A DNA stretch of 64,000 bases from Peribolospora baueri (Eukaryota > Basidiomycota > Peribolosporomycetes > Peribolosporales > Peribolosporaceae). The stretch covers positions 186,001-250,000 of the forward strand of contig JAMDHS010000007.1 of NCBI GenBank assembly GCA_029717555.1, written 5' to 3'. Of the stretch, positions 1 to 11,768 are shown piece after piece. The position numbers were made by a program, and so were the translations under genes. Numbering within the stretch: position 1 is the first letter of the stretch; the number at the start of each line of letters is the position of its first letter. A model generated the notes under the pieces. The model had not been told where the DNA came from, searched no databases, and saw only the letters and a list, made by a program, of their open reading frames with translations.

Positions 1-382
1 GAGCCTACCGCCTTCTCTCGCCCCTCGATCACAATGCAGGCGAGACGGGCGCGAGCGCAAGGGCGCAAGTGAGCCTGTTCGAGGGCGACGAGGTGAAGGT
101 AGAGGTGTCGGCGGCGGGGTGGAAGGTGAGAAAGGACCGGGGGGAAGAGGAGAAAGAAGCGGGTTGTGTCGTGCAACTGTCTCCGCCGTTCATCGTGGCC
201 AGCCCTCATCGTCTTGCTCCCCCCCCCTCTGTCTTAAGGCTGTGGGCGCCGGCCAGTCGGCACAGCGAGAGACGCTTGATGACCTCCTTCTCTCTCTCAG
301 CCCAGAGTACGAACGTCGTCGCATGCACACGCTCATGGTCAAGTTGGAGCGTCTTGCAGAACGACGAGACGCGTCGGAGTAG
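1..382 (+). CDS. 3' end of an unrecognised protein (partial)
   Basis: The window opens inside a gene. Frame 3 reads openly from base 3 to a donor after base 125 (GTGAGA); an acceptor TTAAG at 234-238 resumes in the same phase at 239, and the frame ends at TAG 380-382. The predicted tail is about 88 residues: a stretch with LFEGDEVKVEVSAAGWK at the exon end, then a charged helical end containing SPEYERRRMHTLMVKLERLA. The splice joins in phase and the last exon looks helical, which supports a real gene. I do not recognise the family and cannot see the N-terminal part, so no function is given. Confidence 0.45.
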   Translation, partial: SLPPSLAPRSQCRRDGRERKGASEPVRGRRGEGRGVGGGVEGEKGPGGRGERSGLCRATVSAVHRGQPSSSCSPPLCLKAVGAGQSAQRETLDDLLLSLSPEYERRRMHTLMVKLERLAERRDASE

Positions 383-568
383 GCAGCTGGTATCAAAGAC
401 ATTCGCACGCACCACCCCTCGAGACCGAGCCCGATCTTGCAATGTGCTTTCCGAACCATCATTGATATATCAACGACGCCCGACGGTACCAGAGAGCGGA
501 CAAGGCTCGTCTCGCTTCCCCTTCCCTTTTCCCAACCTCCGTGGCGACCAGGCTGCCTCGGCTTCGCA

Positions 569-1680
569 ATGCGCCTCGTCGAGCTCACCACGCTCTCCCT
601 TCTCGCCTCCGCCTCCGTCTCCCCCACCTCTCCCTCCTCCCCCGCTCCGTAGACCCATCCGACCTCCCCCCAGCCATCCTCGGCACTTACAACCTCTCCT
701 TCCTCGTCCTCCCCGTATCGCCCTCCCACGCGCGCTCTCTCCTTCCCTCCTACCTCAACGCTTCCCTCGTCACCGAGTTGGACCAGAATGTCTGGAAGGG
801 CTTGGGCACGGGCCCGGGAGGCGATGGGCAGGTGCCCGTGGTGCTCGAGCTGAGCAGGGAGGCCAACTGCGGACCGCCGCTGCTGAGGATCGAGAACTTT
901 CAGTGAGCTCTCCGTTGGCTTGCGCGAGTGGTGGTAAACCTGGAGGCGGGGGGAACACACTCTCGCTCTTCCACTTGGCTTGTTTCGTCGTGCATCGTGC
1001 CTCATCTCGTACGCCTCCGCCGTCGTCGTCTTCGTCATCGTCGTGCCCTGCGGCAGAGAAGCGAAAGTGACGATCCCCAACATCGCCCGTCTCGGCTTGG
1101 AGATGCAGCCTCCAACACCTCCGGCACGCGCCTGTTCACCTACAAAAATCCATCTTTGTCGACTCGGCGCTGGACGTCATCGGGTCCTGGGCCGAGTACG
1201 GTCTGTCGACGTCGAACGAAACCTTCGTTCCCGCCAACTCGAGCGACCCGGCCTCGTTCGATTACGCCGTCGAGGGTAAGCTTAACGCTCACCTCCGCCC
1301 CGTTGCGACGGGCAGGTGGCCCAGAAGCACGTACGAGAGCATCTCACAAGCCCCCTGGTTCGGCGACGGGCCACTGCGCGCGCAACACTTCTATCAATGG
1401 AACCGGTCGGCCGAGACTGTTCCCGTCACCGGTGAGCATCCAAGATAGGATGTCCGACTTTTCGAAGCGCGGACGGAAAGCACTGCGCCGAGCCTGCTGA
1501 CGCCTGACCCCTCTTTCGCCTCGCCTCGCCATCCAAGCCAACGTGACCCTCTCTACCCGCCTTACGCGGGGCCAAACGCCGGCTCGTCGACCACTGTCGA
1601 AGCGTGAGGCCAACACGCCGTGGCGAGCTTCAAGATCGTCGGCCCGCTGCCATGCGAAGCGTTCGCGTCTTCCTGAGCTG
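569..1680 (+). pseudogene. decayed secreted acetoacetate-decarboxylase-like gene
   Basis: An ATG at 569 begins a convincing signal peptide (MRLVELTTLSLLASASVS). The rest resembles the fungal acetoacetate decarboxylase-like fold: LPPAILGTYNLSFLVLPVSP near 664, then KVTIPNIARLGLE after an intron of about 160 bp, then SIFVDSALDVIGSWAEYGL near 1155 and HAVASFKIVGPLPCEAFASS before a TGA near 1680. These blocks do not lie in one frame. A shift is needed between the signal peptide and the body, two more around 1100 and 1150, and the last block has an in-frame TGA near 1605. The other genes here read cleanly, so decay is likelier than sequencing error. The family call rests on motif memory only. Confidence 0.42.
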
Positions 1681-2169
1681 GCGCACATCTTCCTGCGCTC
1701 TTTCTCCATCGTGTACTGCTATACCGGGCAATCATTCATTCAGGCGTGTCTCGTGATCGTCGGACCACCCGCCCGCCTGAGACAGCGAGCTTGACGCGAC
1801 TTGAAACCGTAGAAGACGCTGCGCACCTATGCGACAGTCCCCACTTCCATTTTCTCCCCTTCTCTCGCTCCTTCCCACGGTTCTCGAGCATGGGGAAGAG
1901 AGGCAGCACTCTGCGCGCAGCACGAGATGATGGAAAGTGGCAGACACCTCGGTTGGGAGGCCACGGGGGAAGAGGAAGAACGCGGAGGGAGGCGGAGATG
2001 AGGACGGCGGGGCCACTGAAGGTTCTAATCAGCTTGTAAGGGCGCATTAAGAAAGTAGGAAAGTAAATTGTAATCGCCTGCTTCTTTCGGTCCTCCTACC
2101 GGCTCCTCCACCACCATTCCATCTTTGTCCACATCGTCGTCCCTATCCACCACCCCCGCTCCGTCCGCC
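1681..2169. other. intergenic, no gene seen
   Basis: This stretch separates the decayed gene from SRP9. Open frames on both strands are short, low in complexity and lack splice-consistent neighbours. The last 100 bases are pyrimidine-rich and probably hold the SRP9 promoter and 5' leader. Confidence 0.5.
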
Positions 2170-2787
2170 ATGGTTTATCTCAAGTCATGGCAGGAGTTCC
2201 ACGACCAGAGTTTGGACCTCTTCCGACGGTCTCCGCGAAGAGTGAGCGTCACGCAGTCTTCGTCATCGGACGACACATCATCCGTCGTCCGCTATTCGTC
2301 CGTGACTGGCCCAAGTCAGGTCAGGTCGTCTGACCCTGATGATCGTCCCCGCTTTTTGTTTGCAATCATAGACGCGGCACTCGATCAAGGTGCGCAGTTC
2401 AAGGGGCAGCTTGGTTCTCAAGGTGACCGACGATAGGACGGTGAGTGCGGCGCATCGGTCGCCGGCCCTCGTCTCTCCACCGTCCGGCTGGTACTTACTT
2501 TCTTCCGTCCGACACGCACGTCCCCCCAGTGCCTCAAGTACAAGACCCACTCAGCCATCATCCTCAACCGCTTCGAAGCTTTGGAGCGCGCCATGGCAGA
2601 AACGATGACGAACCGCCGACCGACGCCGCCGCCGCCCGTCGCTCAAGTCGGTCCGGTGCAGTCACCGGAGACCTCTTCGGCTCAGAAAGGGGATGCGATG
2701 GAGGGCGTCGAGGCTGCGGCTGCGGCGGCGGCGGCGGCCGGTGGTGGCGGCGCGAAGAAGAAGAAGAAAAAGGGGAAGAAGAAGTGA
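2170..2787 (+). CDS. SRP9: signal recognition particle 9 kDa subunit, SRP9
   Basis: SRP9 pairs with SRP14 on the Alu domain of SRP RNA and takes part in elongation arrest of secretory nascent chains in the cytosol. Three exons join in phase: 2170-2241, 2372-2440 and 2530-2787. The protein opens MVYLKSWQEFHDQSLDLF and continues RHSIKVRSSRGSLVLKVTDD and CLKYKTHSAIILNRFEALER, following the SRP9 alpha-beta-beta-beta-alpha pattern. The start is the ATG of MVYL, which matches the family N-terminus. The tail extends past the usual end: about 50 residues, first P/A-rich, with a run of alanines and glycines, then almost pure lysine (KKKKKKGKKK), probably aiding RNA binding. The neighbour on the right is convergent. 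Confidence 0.9.
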
Positions 2788-3486
2788 GAGAGGTGACGAG
2801 ACGAGGGCATTGAGGGAGGACGAACGTCGGCCACGATTCAGCAAAAGAGAGGGACCGGGGGGGCATGTCCGAAGAGAGGACGGACGACGGATGACGGACG
2901 ACGGCGCGGTGGAATGCGGCGAGGCAAGCTTTAGACTGTGAAATCCCATCCCATCTCTCTCTCACGGCATCTCCCGCGACGATCCGCGGCGGTTCCCCCG
3001 TGCACGTCAAGTCATTGCGATGTACGAAAAAGGCGGTAGGAGGTCCAATGGACGAAAACACGACGGCGGCATGGTCGAACCATTGGCTTGGAGCGGCCCA
3101 TATTGGGCATGGTATGGGAAGGCTGAGAAGCCATACGTCGAAGGGGACGCGTGACGAACTCGGCCCTTGTGCGTCGTAGAAGACAAAGACTCGAGGACAG
3201 CTGCGCGCCTTGGATGGACGACAGCCTTGCGCGAGGCGACATCCGGGCAGGCCTTCCGAGACCACGTCGAAAAGAGAGAATGGTGGATTGCAGTTGGAGC
3301 ACAGGCGTCTATTTAACGAGCATCTAGAAGCGGGATGACAGGGGCAGGCAGGGAGCGAGTGATACGGCGACAAAGAGACGCTCTCGCAGAGTATTAAGAG
3401 CGGTATGGAAAGCCCGATATTTCCTTTTTCTTCCTTCCTTCCTTCCTTCCCCCTTCCGCACTGCCATCTTCCTCGACCCGGAGAGT
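2788..3486. other. convergent intergenic region
   Basis: It lies between the ends of SRP9 (+) and the FUSC-like gene (-) and should hold both 3' UTRs. A CTTCCTTCCTTCC-type short repeat sits near 3429-3450. An open minus-strand frame runs across much of it but has no family features and low-complexity composition. Confidence 0.5.
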
Positions 3487-6400
3487 TCAGAAGGCGACGC
3501 CAAAAAGCTGCTCACACTCGCGCTGTATCTGCGCGATGAGGTGCGAGACGCTCACCAAGCTCGCCACAGCGAGGACGACGCGGGTCCTCCCTTCCCGTCG
3601 ATCGGCGGCGGTGGCTTTTTCTTCCTCCTCGGCGTCATGGCCCTCAGATGGGGTTGAAGGTGATTCGGCCTTGAAATCCTCTAGAAGCTTTGAAAGCTCG
3701 GAAGCGAGCGTCGGGCACGTAAGCTCGTTGGAGGTTCGGGGAAGGGGAGCCTCTTTTCGCAGCGACGAGGAGATGGCGTAGAGGGCTGTCAACATAGCGG
3801 AGACCTGCGGGCGCGGAGTGAAGAAGGCAAGGCCGCATGTCATGGGCATAAGTGAGTCGAGAGAGGCGCTCTCCGAGTCGAGCAAGCAAAGCGATAACCC
3901 ACATGATCGTCCGCGAATGTACGCTGTCCCAACAAGGTAGACCGCTCGCGGGGAGAGAGTCCATCAGTCGAGCTGAAGAGCTGGCCGAGGACGTCCACGA
4001 GCTCGCTCTGCAGCCGCATGAGTTCCGCATAGTGCTCGTTAGACCAACCTCCCCTCAGTGAAGGCTCTAGCTTGGCCAGAGCGAGGCTGAATGTGAATAC
4101 CAGCGCGGAAGAGTCAGCTCTACCGTCATCGTCTGGGAAAACGGCAGGCGTCACCCACCGGACCTGCGAAAGGTTGAGCTTTTGATGGATGGCCAGCAAG
4201 ATCTTTGCAATGTTCTCCTCAAGGAACCATGTCACCGTCGGGTCGTCCTTGCTGTACCTGCCCTCGACGCGAGCGTTCGCTCGACGGGAGCCGGAGCGAG
4301 AGGCCCCTTGGCTTCGGATGGAAGCGAGGAGCTCGGCGAGAACGCGGCCAAGCTCGAGAGTCACGGTCGCTAAACGTCACGCAGAAGCGCGTCAGTGATG
4401 AGCAATGCACGCCAGCCGCCAGAATCGTAGCCGTCCGACCGACTGACAGTACGTCTTGCGCAGCTGGACCCGTCCGGACGTCGGCTTCGGGATCCAAGAC
4501 ATTACACATGCGGCAGCTGTCGTGAGGGAGAAAGTTCACCCGTTGAGCCACTAGGGTCTGCAAATGGAGTGAGAGCAGATACGAAGGCGGCACTCACCCA
4601 CGCCAACGAGGACGAGGACGGTTCTCTTCCACCAAACCCTACGATCGCGGAGCACGACATGGTCAAGATGCTGAATGACTGTTCAGCGCGGATCAAAGCG
4701 AAAACGAGGGGACTCACTCCCATCCCTCGCCAGGGGCAGAAGCAGCGGGAAGGGTGGCATCTTGCCAGGAGTAACCGGTCACGAGAACGAGGGTGGTGGT
4801 GACCGTAACGGAGAGGATGAAGTTGGTGGAGTAGATGCGGCGGTACAGGGCAAAAGGCAGCACGACGGCTGTGACGGCAAAGGCAAAAATGGGCGGTGGA
4901 AACGAAGGTGTGGGATGAGACGACGCGGCTCAAAAGTTGTCATCCGACGCGTCCGCTTCCCCCAAGCACTCACCCCACACGGTCGCCATGCCATACGCGT
5001 TGTGCCCCCTGCCGTTGCCTATGTACCACATCGCTAGCCCGACAGCCCCGCCGACGATGGTGCCCACGACACGCTGAACGAATCCATAAGCTGTCTCTCC
5101 CGAGTACATGCTGTACGCGAACGTGGCCGTCGTGACTGTCCATAGGCCCTTGTTGCGGTAGTAAAATTCAGCGCTCTTGTTGTCCTTGATCCATGCGGGT
5201 ACGCTTAGCGCCACGGCGAGCAGGGCGACCTTGAGGGAGAAGGAGCTGCGCACGTCGAAGAACCATTTTCCCGAGTTGTACAGCGCTAGGCCGAGCGGGG
5301 ATCGTCGGGGAGGAGAACGCTGGACGGACTGGGCGGCGGGTTCGAGGGCGCGCGAGGCTGAGGGTTCGGAAGGGACGCCTTGGATAGTCGACGGGTCATC
5401 TTCGCCGTCGGGGATGAAATCGGTGTCCCTCGTGAGGAGGCCAGCGATCCCACCCGAGGCGTCGTCGTCGTCGTTGTCGTCGTCGTCGCTCTCGTCATAG
5501 TCCTCGGCGCGGTCGCCCGCCCGCCCGCTCCCCGCTGACGCGCCGCCGTCGTCCTTGGTACCCTTGACGTTGGTCTCCACGGCCCGTTTGCTCCTCTTGC
5601 TGCCCAACATGGGCCAGTGGAACTTGGGCTCCTGCACCTCGAGGCGAATGGCCAGTGAGAGAAGGTTGGCGACCTGGGCGGCAAACTGGAGGAGATGAAA
5701 GACGCAGAGGACCTTTTCGAAGGCAGGATAACAAAAATCACGCGATGGGTCGGCGATCCCTCGCTCCTCCGCTGCCCCTCCCTCGGCTCTTTTCCGGTCC
5801 TCCTCAAACTGCCTGCCTGCCTCCGCAGTGAGCAAAGGACGCTCGCCGGCGGTCTGCATCCTGAGCTGTTCCATGGCGCCAACAAGCGCGTCCTTGCTGG
5901 CACGCATCCGCGCCACCACCTCCGCCCTGTCCTCGCCCTTGCCCTTGCCATTGGTGAGCAGCCGCACGGGCCAGAATCGGATGGAACGTTCGTTGAAAGA
6001 GATGACCTCCTCCAGGGCCGCCTTCGTCGCTTCCATCACCGGGGAGACCTCTCGGGATACGTCGGCCAGGGTGGAAGCCAGTTTGTCCTCCGCAGACGAG
6101 CCCTCGTCCGCACTGGCTTCCGCGCTCGTGTCCGCGCCGGAAGTGGAACAGGGGTGAGTGAGGGGCTCGTCGGCTCGAACGACGTGTCTGGCAAAGATCA
6201 TGAGTCCGGAGAGAGAGATGCTGACGGCCCTGGTATCGCGAATGAGACGGTAGACGTCCCTACCGCTCCTCCGCCCCCACGTCGGCTCCTTGGTGAGGTA
6301 AGGGGCGACGACTGAAATCTGCGGGGTGAGGGCGGCGACGGTCGCTTGGGACGAGACGAGCTTGGCGTAGATGGACTGACGGGCGGTGCGTGCGTCGGAC

Positions 6401-7556
6401 GGTTTGTCTCCTTGGGGCGGCTTCGGCTCGAGGAGGGAGGCGAAAGCGGTCAAGGAGCTCAGCTGGACCTGAGACAGCGTGACCAGCTTCTCCCTTCAGA
6501 CCGCGAACGAAGAGCGAGCCGTCAGTGTCAGTCGCTAAACCAAGTGGGGAGCGGTGCTAGTACCAACGATCGCTCAGGGAGCGACTCACTGAGTGAAAGA
6601 CGTGACCGAGTTGGGGAAGATGAAGATGGCGGAGGCGAGCATGATGGCGAGGTAGTAACCATAGGGGATCATGAAGACCCAGCTGAGCGTTGCACCATAG
6701 AACTGGGGAACAAGCGGTCCGATCGTACAGAAGATGTCGAGAAGGATCGCGGCGAAGACCATGACGTAGCTGCCGCGCGAGACGAAACGTTTATCAAACA
6801 GCTGATCGCCGAGTCGTCCACCGTAAGACATCTTTCCTGGCCACTCACAACAACCGAACCTGATAGGCACGAAGGAGCCATATGACATAGGTACCGACGA
6901 ACAGGAAGCTAGAACGCAGAGAAGCCAGCCAAGCGAGAGAGCTGCGTGAGCGAGCGGCAAGCGAAACAGACGGAGCTCACAGACAACCACCAGACCGGTG
7001 GGGATTAAACTCACGTGGCATACACGGCGGTGGACTGGGCCTGCAAAAATTGCCCGGAAAAGGTGGCGCCTATGAGCTGGGCTTCTATCTCGCCGGGCCC
7101 GGCCTGGCTTGCACCGGCGGCTTTGGCAGTAGCGTTGGCGGCACCGAGGACGGCGTGAAAGGTAGCGGCGTCGGTGGCGCGGTTGCGCGCGAGATCGGCA
7201 AGCTTGGCCGCTAGGACGCTCCAGCCCCATGTGATGCATACAACGAATGCGCCTAGCAAGGATTGCACGATGACGATCAGCGTCGGGTCTGAAGGGGGTT
7301 TGACGAGGATGAAGATGCTGTTGACGAAACGGGAGGCGAGATCAGCGTGCGACCATAACGGGTCGCGAAGGTGCGTGCGGAAGGGCCGCAGGCACCGTAC
7401 TCACAGGGGCAAGAAGGCGGCTTGACCGGCGACGCGCTCGCTAGGTCGGATGATGAGAGTGAGAGCGCAGGCCCATGCTGCGACCCAGCATCGGACGATG
7501 ATCCGGACGTTGCTCCAGGGGATGGTCCCACTGGAGGGGAGGAGGGTGCGGGCCAT
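3487..7556 (-). CDS. FUSC/aromatic acid exporter-like membrane protein (DUF2421, Bre4-like)
   Basis: A large multi-exon gene read from ATG 7554-7556 (MARTLLPSSGTIPWSNVRII) to TGA 3487-3489. It has two membrane blocks. The first, exons from 7556 to about 6590, has segments such as VAAWACALTLII, VIVQSLLGAFVVCITWGW, VMVFAAILLDIFCTIGPLV and YYLAIMLASAIFIF. A long cytosolic stretch follows in the main exon (about 6450-4980) with an acidic DESDDDDNDDDDASG tract. The second membrane block begins FSLKVALLAVALSVPAWI and GLWTVTTATFAYSMY, then VVGTIVGGAVGLAMWYIGNG. A soluble C-terminal domain (DUF2421 position) holds VTWFLEENIAKILLAIHQKL. This order fits the fungal ArAE_2_N - FUSC - DUF2421 family that includes yeast-type Bre4 proteins. 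The transported substrate is unknown. Exon edges in the C-terminal third are approximate. Confidence 0.8.
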
Positions 7557-9684
7557 GGTAGGCGGCGGGGGGCGGCGGGATGAGAAGCGAAAGGAGGGTT
7601 GGGAGAGCTCGTGGAGAAGGCTTTCTGTCGAGTCTCAAGGAAAAAGAAAGAAAGGGCTGAACGAGGGTGGCATGTACGCCGGCGTCGGCGAGCTACAATG
7701 GAGACACTAGAAGAAAGAAAGATCGACGTCAAGCGGAGGGCGTGAGGGGAGGAAGAGGAAGATCAAGATAATATGATCGGTCGGATCTTGTGGGGATTCC
7801 GCGAGCCGTCTGGTTGACCAGTTATGGGTCAGCTGGGACGGCGATGGTGCAAAGAAGAGGGTAAAGGAGATGGTAGGAGGACGAAGGTGGAGAAAGGCCG
7901 CCCTGGCTGGCATATCAGCTGATCCTCAAGCTGCTTATATGTCGCATGGGATGGTCTGCGCCGCCAACTGGCTCATCTTCCCTCCCTGCCGGCGCATCCA
8001 TCTGTACAGGACGGCGTCCACCTTTCGGACGAGAGATGGTCCGGGCTCCACTCCTGGGAAGGGAGGTCTTGGAGATCCATCGGCGCCTTTTTTTTTGCTT
8101 GCGCCACCGCCAAGTAGTGGAGTGGTCCTCATCTACCGAGCCAGACAAGACAAGATCGGCGCCTCAACTGGCATCTGCCGCAGTCTTTCTTATGCGCGCC
8201 TTGGCGTCGCCGGCGGAAACGACACGCCGGATCAAAGGTCGGACGGCCTAGCACGCGACGCCAAGGCTCCTCTTGTCTCGCATCGTCTGACGGCGGTCTC
8301 AGTGCAGCAACAGCATGAGCGTCGACGGGCCCAGGATTTCGCTCTGCTAATACCGCCACGGAGCTCGACGGGACACCGTTGCTTTGAGGGCTCGTCGTGG
8401 ACGGGCGGTGGGCGAAAGAACTCGAAAGATCGGGCGCAAGTGGACGAGCGAGAGGAAACGGGGAGAGTGTGTCCGGCATGGTCGATAAGGATCAGAGAGG
8501 CGGAGCGAAGAAGAACAGGGCAGAAAGGCCGAGCAGAAGAAGGACACCTCGGGTTTGCTTGCCGCGAAGGAAGGACACACTTTACTCAGACGGCCACCGG
8601 CCGTATCCTCCCCGTCGTCTCCTCTCGGCGCGGCTCTCTGTATGCATGCAGCATGCCCTCTTGCAAACGCGGTTGCCGGCCACAAGGCGTCAGTCATCGC
8701 CTCGACGAGCAGAGCAGGGAAAAAGATTTGCACTTGCGCCCTGCCCTGCCGGCGCTTGCAGATGGAGGAGCGGCTTGGCTCGAGATCAGGTAGGCAGACG
8801 TACGGTACACCAGGTCTTCACGATCGTTGTGTTGTTGTTGTTCGGCGCTTGCAGCGAGTCATAGATTGTTGTGTATGCAAATTCGACTCGAGCGTTGTGG
8901 TGACATCCTGTCTGCCTGTCTGCCTGTCTGCCTGTCTGCCTGTCTGTCTGTCCGTCCGTCCGTCCGTCCGTCCGTCTGTCCATTCTCGGATGTCGCATTC
9001 GTAGCTAAGAAGGGGTAGGCGCCTTCGTGCGCGCCCTTGGGTTAGGCCGGCGCGGCGCGTCTCGTCTGTCAGTCGCGTCTGATGACTGTCTGTCTATCTG
9101 TTGACGGTGGGAAGTAGGGTTACTGCGGCATGGCCCTCTGCCCAGCCGAGTCTCCACCACTACGCTCTCGCCACTGACTGAGCGCGGCCTGCCACTGACT
9201 GACTGACTGACCGACCGACCGCTCACCACAGAGAGACGCTTGCCCGCCTCGACCGAGCTCTACGCGATCAGACGCGTTCCCGACGACCACTACGCTCACC
9301 CACAACCCACACACGCAAGCAAGCCTTCCTCTAACCCACCGCCCTTCCTCCAAGCCCTCCTCCCCGTCCATCCTCCTCTCAACGCCCTTCCCAGCGCGGT
9401 GAGTGAGTGAGTGATGACCACAGCCATAGCATACCTCGCCCCCATACCCACTCCATACCTCGGCGGGCCCCAAAGCCGCGCACGGCTGCGCTCGGATGCC
9501 CCCGCGCACGGACGTCGCCTGCTTCTTCGCTCACCCGTCTTCCCGCGCTCACTCACAAACCCTCTCCCTCCCGAAACAGCTCGCCACCAAGGCGCCCACA
9601 CACACCCGCCCTACCCCACTGCATCTCCCGTCTCCCCTTCCCTCGACGCCCCAGTCCCCACCCACACCCACACGACCGACCAAG
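7557..9684. other. long divergent promoter region between the FUSC-like gene and NHP6
   Basis: About 2.1 kb without a gene I can support. The longest open frame (+, near 7870-8793) is rich in R, S and P, has no recognisable family and no splice-consistent flank. A TCTG/TCCG tandem repeat lies at 8907-8981 and short GACT/GACC and GTGA repeats lie near 9193-9222 and 9399-9414. GTGAGT at 9399 and the CAG before 9580 could bound a 5'-UTR intron of the HMG-box gene, but nothing proves it. Confidence 0.45.
8907..8981. repeat. (CTGTCTGC)n / (TCCG)n microsatellite
   Basis: A compound tandem repeat: about four CTGTCTGC octamers pass into TCTG and then about six TCCG tetramers. It lies in the gene-free region upstream of the HMG-box gene and codes for nothing convincing. 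Confidence 0.9.
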
Positions 9685-10757
9685 ATGCCCAGGGAAGCAA
9701 AGCCCAAGGCCAAGGCCGCCTCCTCCTCCGCCGCCGCGTCCGGTAAGACTGGCCGCTCCAAAAAGGACCCCAACGCCCCCAAGCGCGGCCTCTCCGCGTA
9801 CATGTTCTTTTCTCAAGCCCATCGCGAACGCGTCAAGACGGAGAACCCAGAAGCTGGCTTCGGTGAGTGCGCTGGTCTGGCGCCGCTTGGTGTTTGACAT
9901 CGGGTCCTGCCGAGCGACGCGCTCTCGACGCATTACGCATCCCTTGGGGGCTCACCAGCGTCCAGAGGCGCTGGCGAAGCGCGTCGTTGCGCGTCGGCCT
10001 GCCCACGACTTGCGTCTCCCTCGTCGACACATCCCGTCCAACCTCCGACAACGACAACGATGCGCGGAAACGCGTCGCTGTCGCGTTCTTCACGTCTCTG
10101 TCGCGCTCGTACGACGTGTCGACGCCGGCCAAGACGCGTCCTGTGGACGCTGAGTGCGCACGCTGACCATGACGCCCTCTTCTCCCTCCCTCTCACCGCA
10201 TTTATCCTCCCATCGGACCTTGATCACCGCATCTAACCCGCGGGCCTTTGTCTCGTCGCGTCATCTCCCTCCAGGCGAGCTCGGTCGCCTGTTGGGTGCC
10301 AAGTGGAAGGAGATGAGTGACTCGGAGAAGAAGGTGAGTCGTCTCGTGTCGTCGTCCTCACCGGCGCGCCGTCTCGTTCCGTCGACGTTTCTCCTTGTTC
10401 GCCATGGACATCATGCGGAAGTGGGACGCACGCGCGGAGATGCCTTCCTCGGGACCGGGCGCTCGCTCTTGGAGCCTGAGCTGACTCGGCCTTCCTTCCC
10501 TCCTTCGCAGCCATACATCGACATGGCCGAGAAGGACAAGGCACGTGCCGAGCAGGAGAAGGCGAACTACGTGAGTTTGCCTGCCCACCTCGCGTTCACG
10601 GCCGCCTTTGCGCTGACTTGCGCCCGTCCGCCTTTTCGTTCGGCTTTCGTTGGCCGGCTTCCTGCAGAAGAAGAGCGAGGGCGGCACGAAGAAGAAGACG
10701 ACGAAGAAGGTGGTTGAGAAGGTGGAGGACGAGGACGAGGACGACTCGGACGAGTGA
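9685..10757 (+). CDS. NHP6: NHP6-like HMG-box chromatin protein
   Basis: A small non-histone chromatin protein with one HMG box, which bends DNA and assists nucleosome remodelling (FACT). Four exons join in phase: 9685-9862, 10275-10333, 10511-10570 and 10668-10757. The protein is about 128 residues: an A/S/K-rich leader, the classic entry [39 protein letters not shown] in the second helix, [20 protein letters not shown] in the third, and a K-rich then acidic tail ([11 protein letters not shown]). The acidic tail makes it slightly more like Hmo/HMGB proteins than the very short yeast Nhp6. The first intron is unusually long for this window (412 bp). The start is the only ATG in frame before the box. 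Confidence 0.92.
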
Positions 10758-11768
10758 ACGCGCATGGTCGGCGTGGAGCGCCTACTTGCTCGTCCCCTCG
10801 TGGCGTCCTCGGTCCTGTTCCTCTCCGTTCTCGGGCTTTCTCTCTCTCTCTCCTCTCTGTCTCTATGCGTGCTCGCGTCGCGTCCGGGTCGATCCCCCTG
10901 TCCTGTCCAAAGATTATCTCATCCTCCTTATAAGATCGTGTCCTTCCTTCCGCCTTGCTGCCTATTTTCCTCCTCCCTCGTCCCCGTCTAACCCTTTGCG
11001 TCCGTTGCCCTCCTCCTCGGAGGGGTGGGAGCCGAGTTTTCTGACGATGGTGTATGCTACTCTTTCTCCTTCCACCTACCTGGTCTCCCTCCATCCTAAC
11101 CCTTGTTCCTCGGCGCTCGCCTCTCTCTTCCTCTTCCTCTGCTCCTGGTCGCTCAGACTGGGGCCGGGCTCCGTCCGGAGGACAGAGAGGTCAGTCGACG
11201 GGAGTCGACGGATGAGCAGAAACGACGGGCCCCTTGGGCGAGGGAGGACAAAGATGGCGGCGTGTAGTCCTCTGCCCTCCCCTTCCTTCCTTCCTTTCCC
11301 GTTCCTTCTCTCCTTCCCGCGCCGTCTCAAATTCGTGCCCCCGCGGACAATATACATATCCGTGCGTCCGAACCCTTTCTGCCCCCGACGACGGTTCTCA
11401 TTCGCCAGCGCCAGCGCCTGCGCACACTGCTCTGCTGTGTTCTGTACAGCGCGTCGCACCGCAGAGGCAAAGGACGCTTGCCAAAAGAGCGACTTGGTTG
11501 GCGGGTCAGCGGAACGTCTGAAATGTGTTGTCACGCGACGTCTGTTCGTATTTCTATATCCATCTATCTGCCTGCTCGACGTCGGCGCTTCGGACCACCT
11601 TCCGCAGCGCCGCACTAACTATGACGCATGACCCGAACGGTTTGGTAGCCTAAAAATACGTGTACACCCGACGAGGCTTTTGGCTCCCTCGTCCATCTCC
11701 AGCCCTCCTCACTACTTATCCCCTTCTCCCCTCGACCACGGCCAGCCAGCCCCACCGACCGACCGACT
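10758..11768. other. intergenic, no gene seen
   Basis: About 1 kb between NHP6 and the decarboxylase gene, both on the plus strand. It is pyrimidine-rich in its first half and holds only overlapping low-complexity frames. It should contain the NHP6 3' UTR and the promoter of the next gene. Confidence 0.5.

Noticed and set aside
69-1070. A 333-residue open frame on the plus strand across the first kilobase
   Set aside because: It overlaps the 3' exons of the first gene and the decayed gene in another frame, starts at a non-ATG codon and is P/S/R low-complexity.
2564-3373. A 269-residue minus-strand frame antisense to SRP9
   Set aside because: It mirrors the Ala/Gly/Lys repeats of the SRP9 tail and the UTR; nothing resembles a protein family.
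5177-6315. Plus-strand frames antisense to the FUSC-like gene
   Set aside because: They are codon-bias shadows of the minus-strand coding exon, which carries clear membrane segments.
7870-8793. A 307-residue plus-strand frame in the NHP6 upstream region
   Set aside because: Composition is skewed to R, S and P, no family or signal is visible, and overlapping frames of similar size exist on the other strand.
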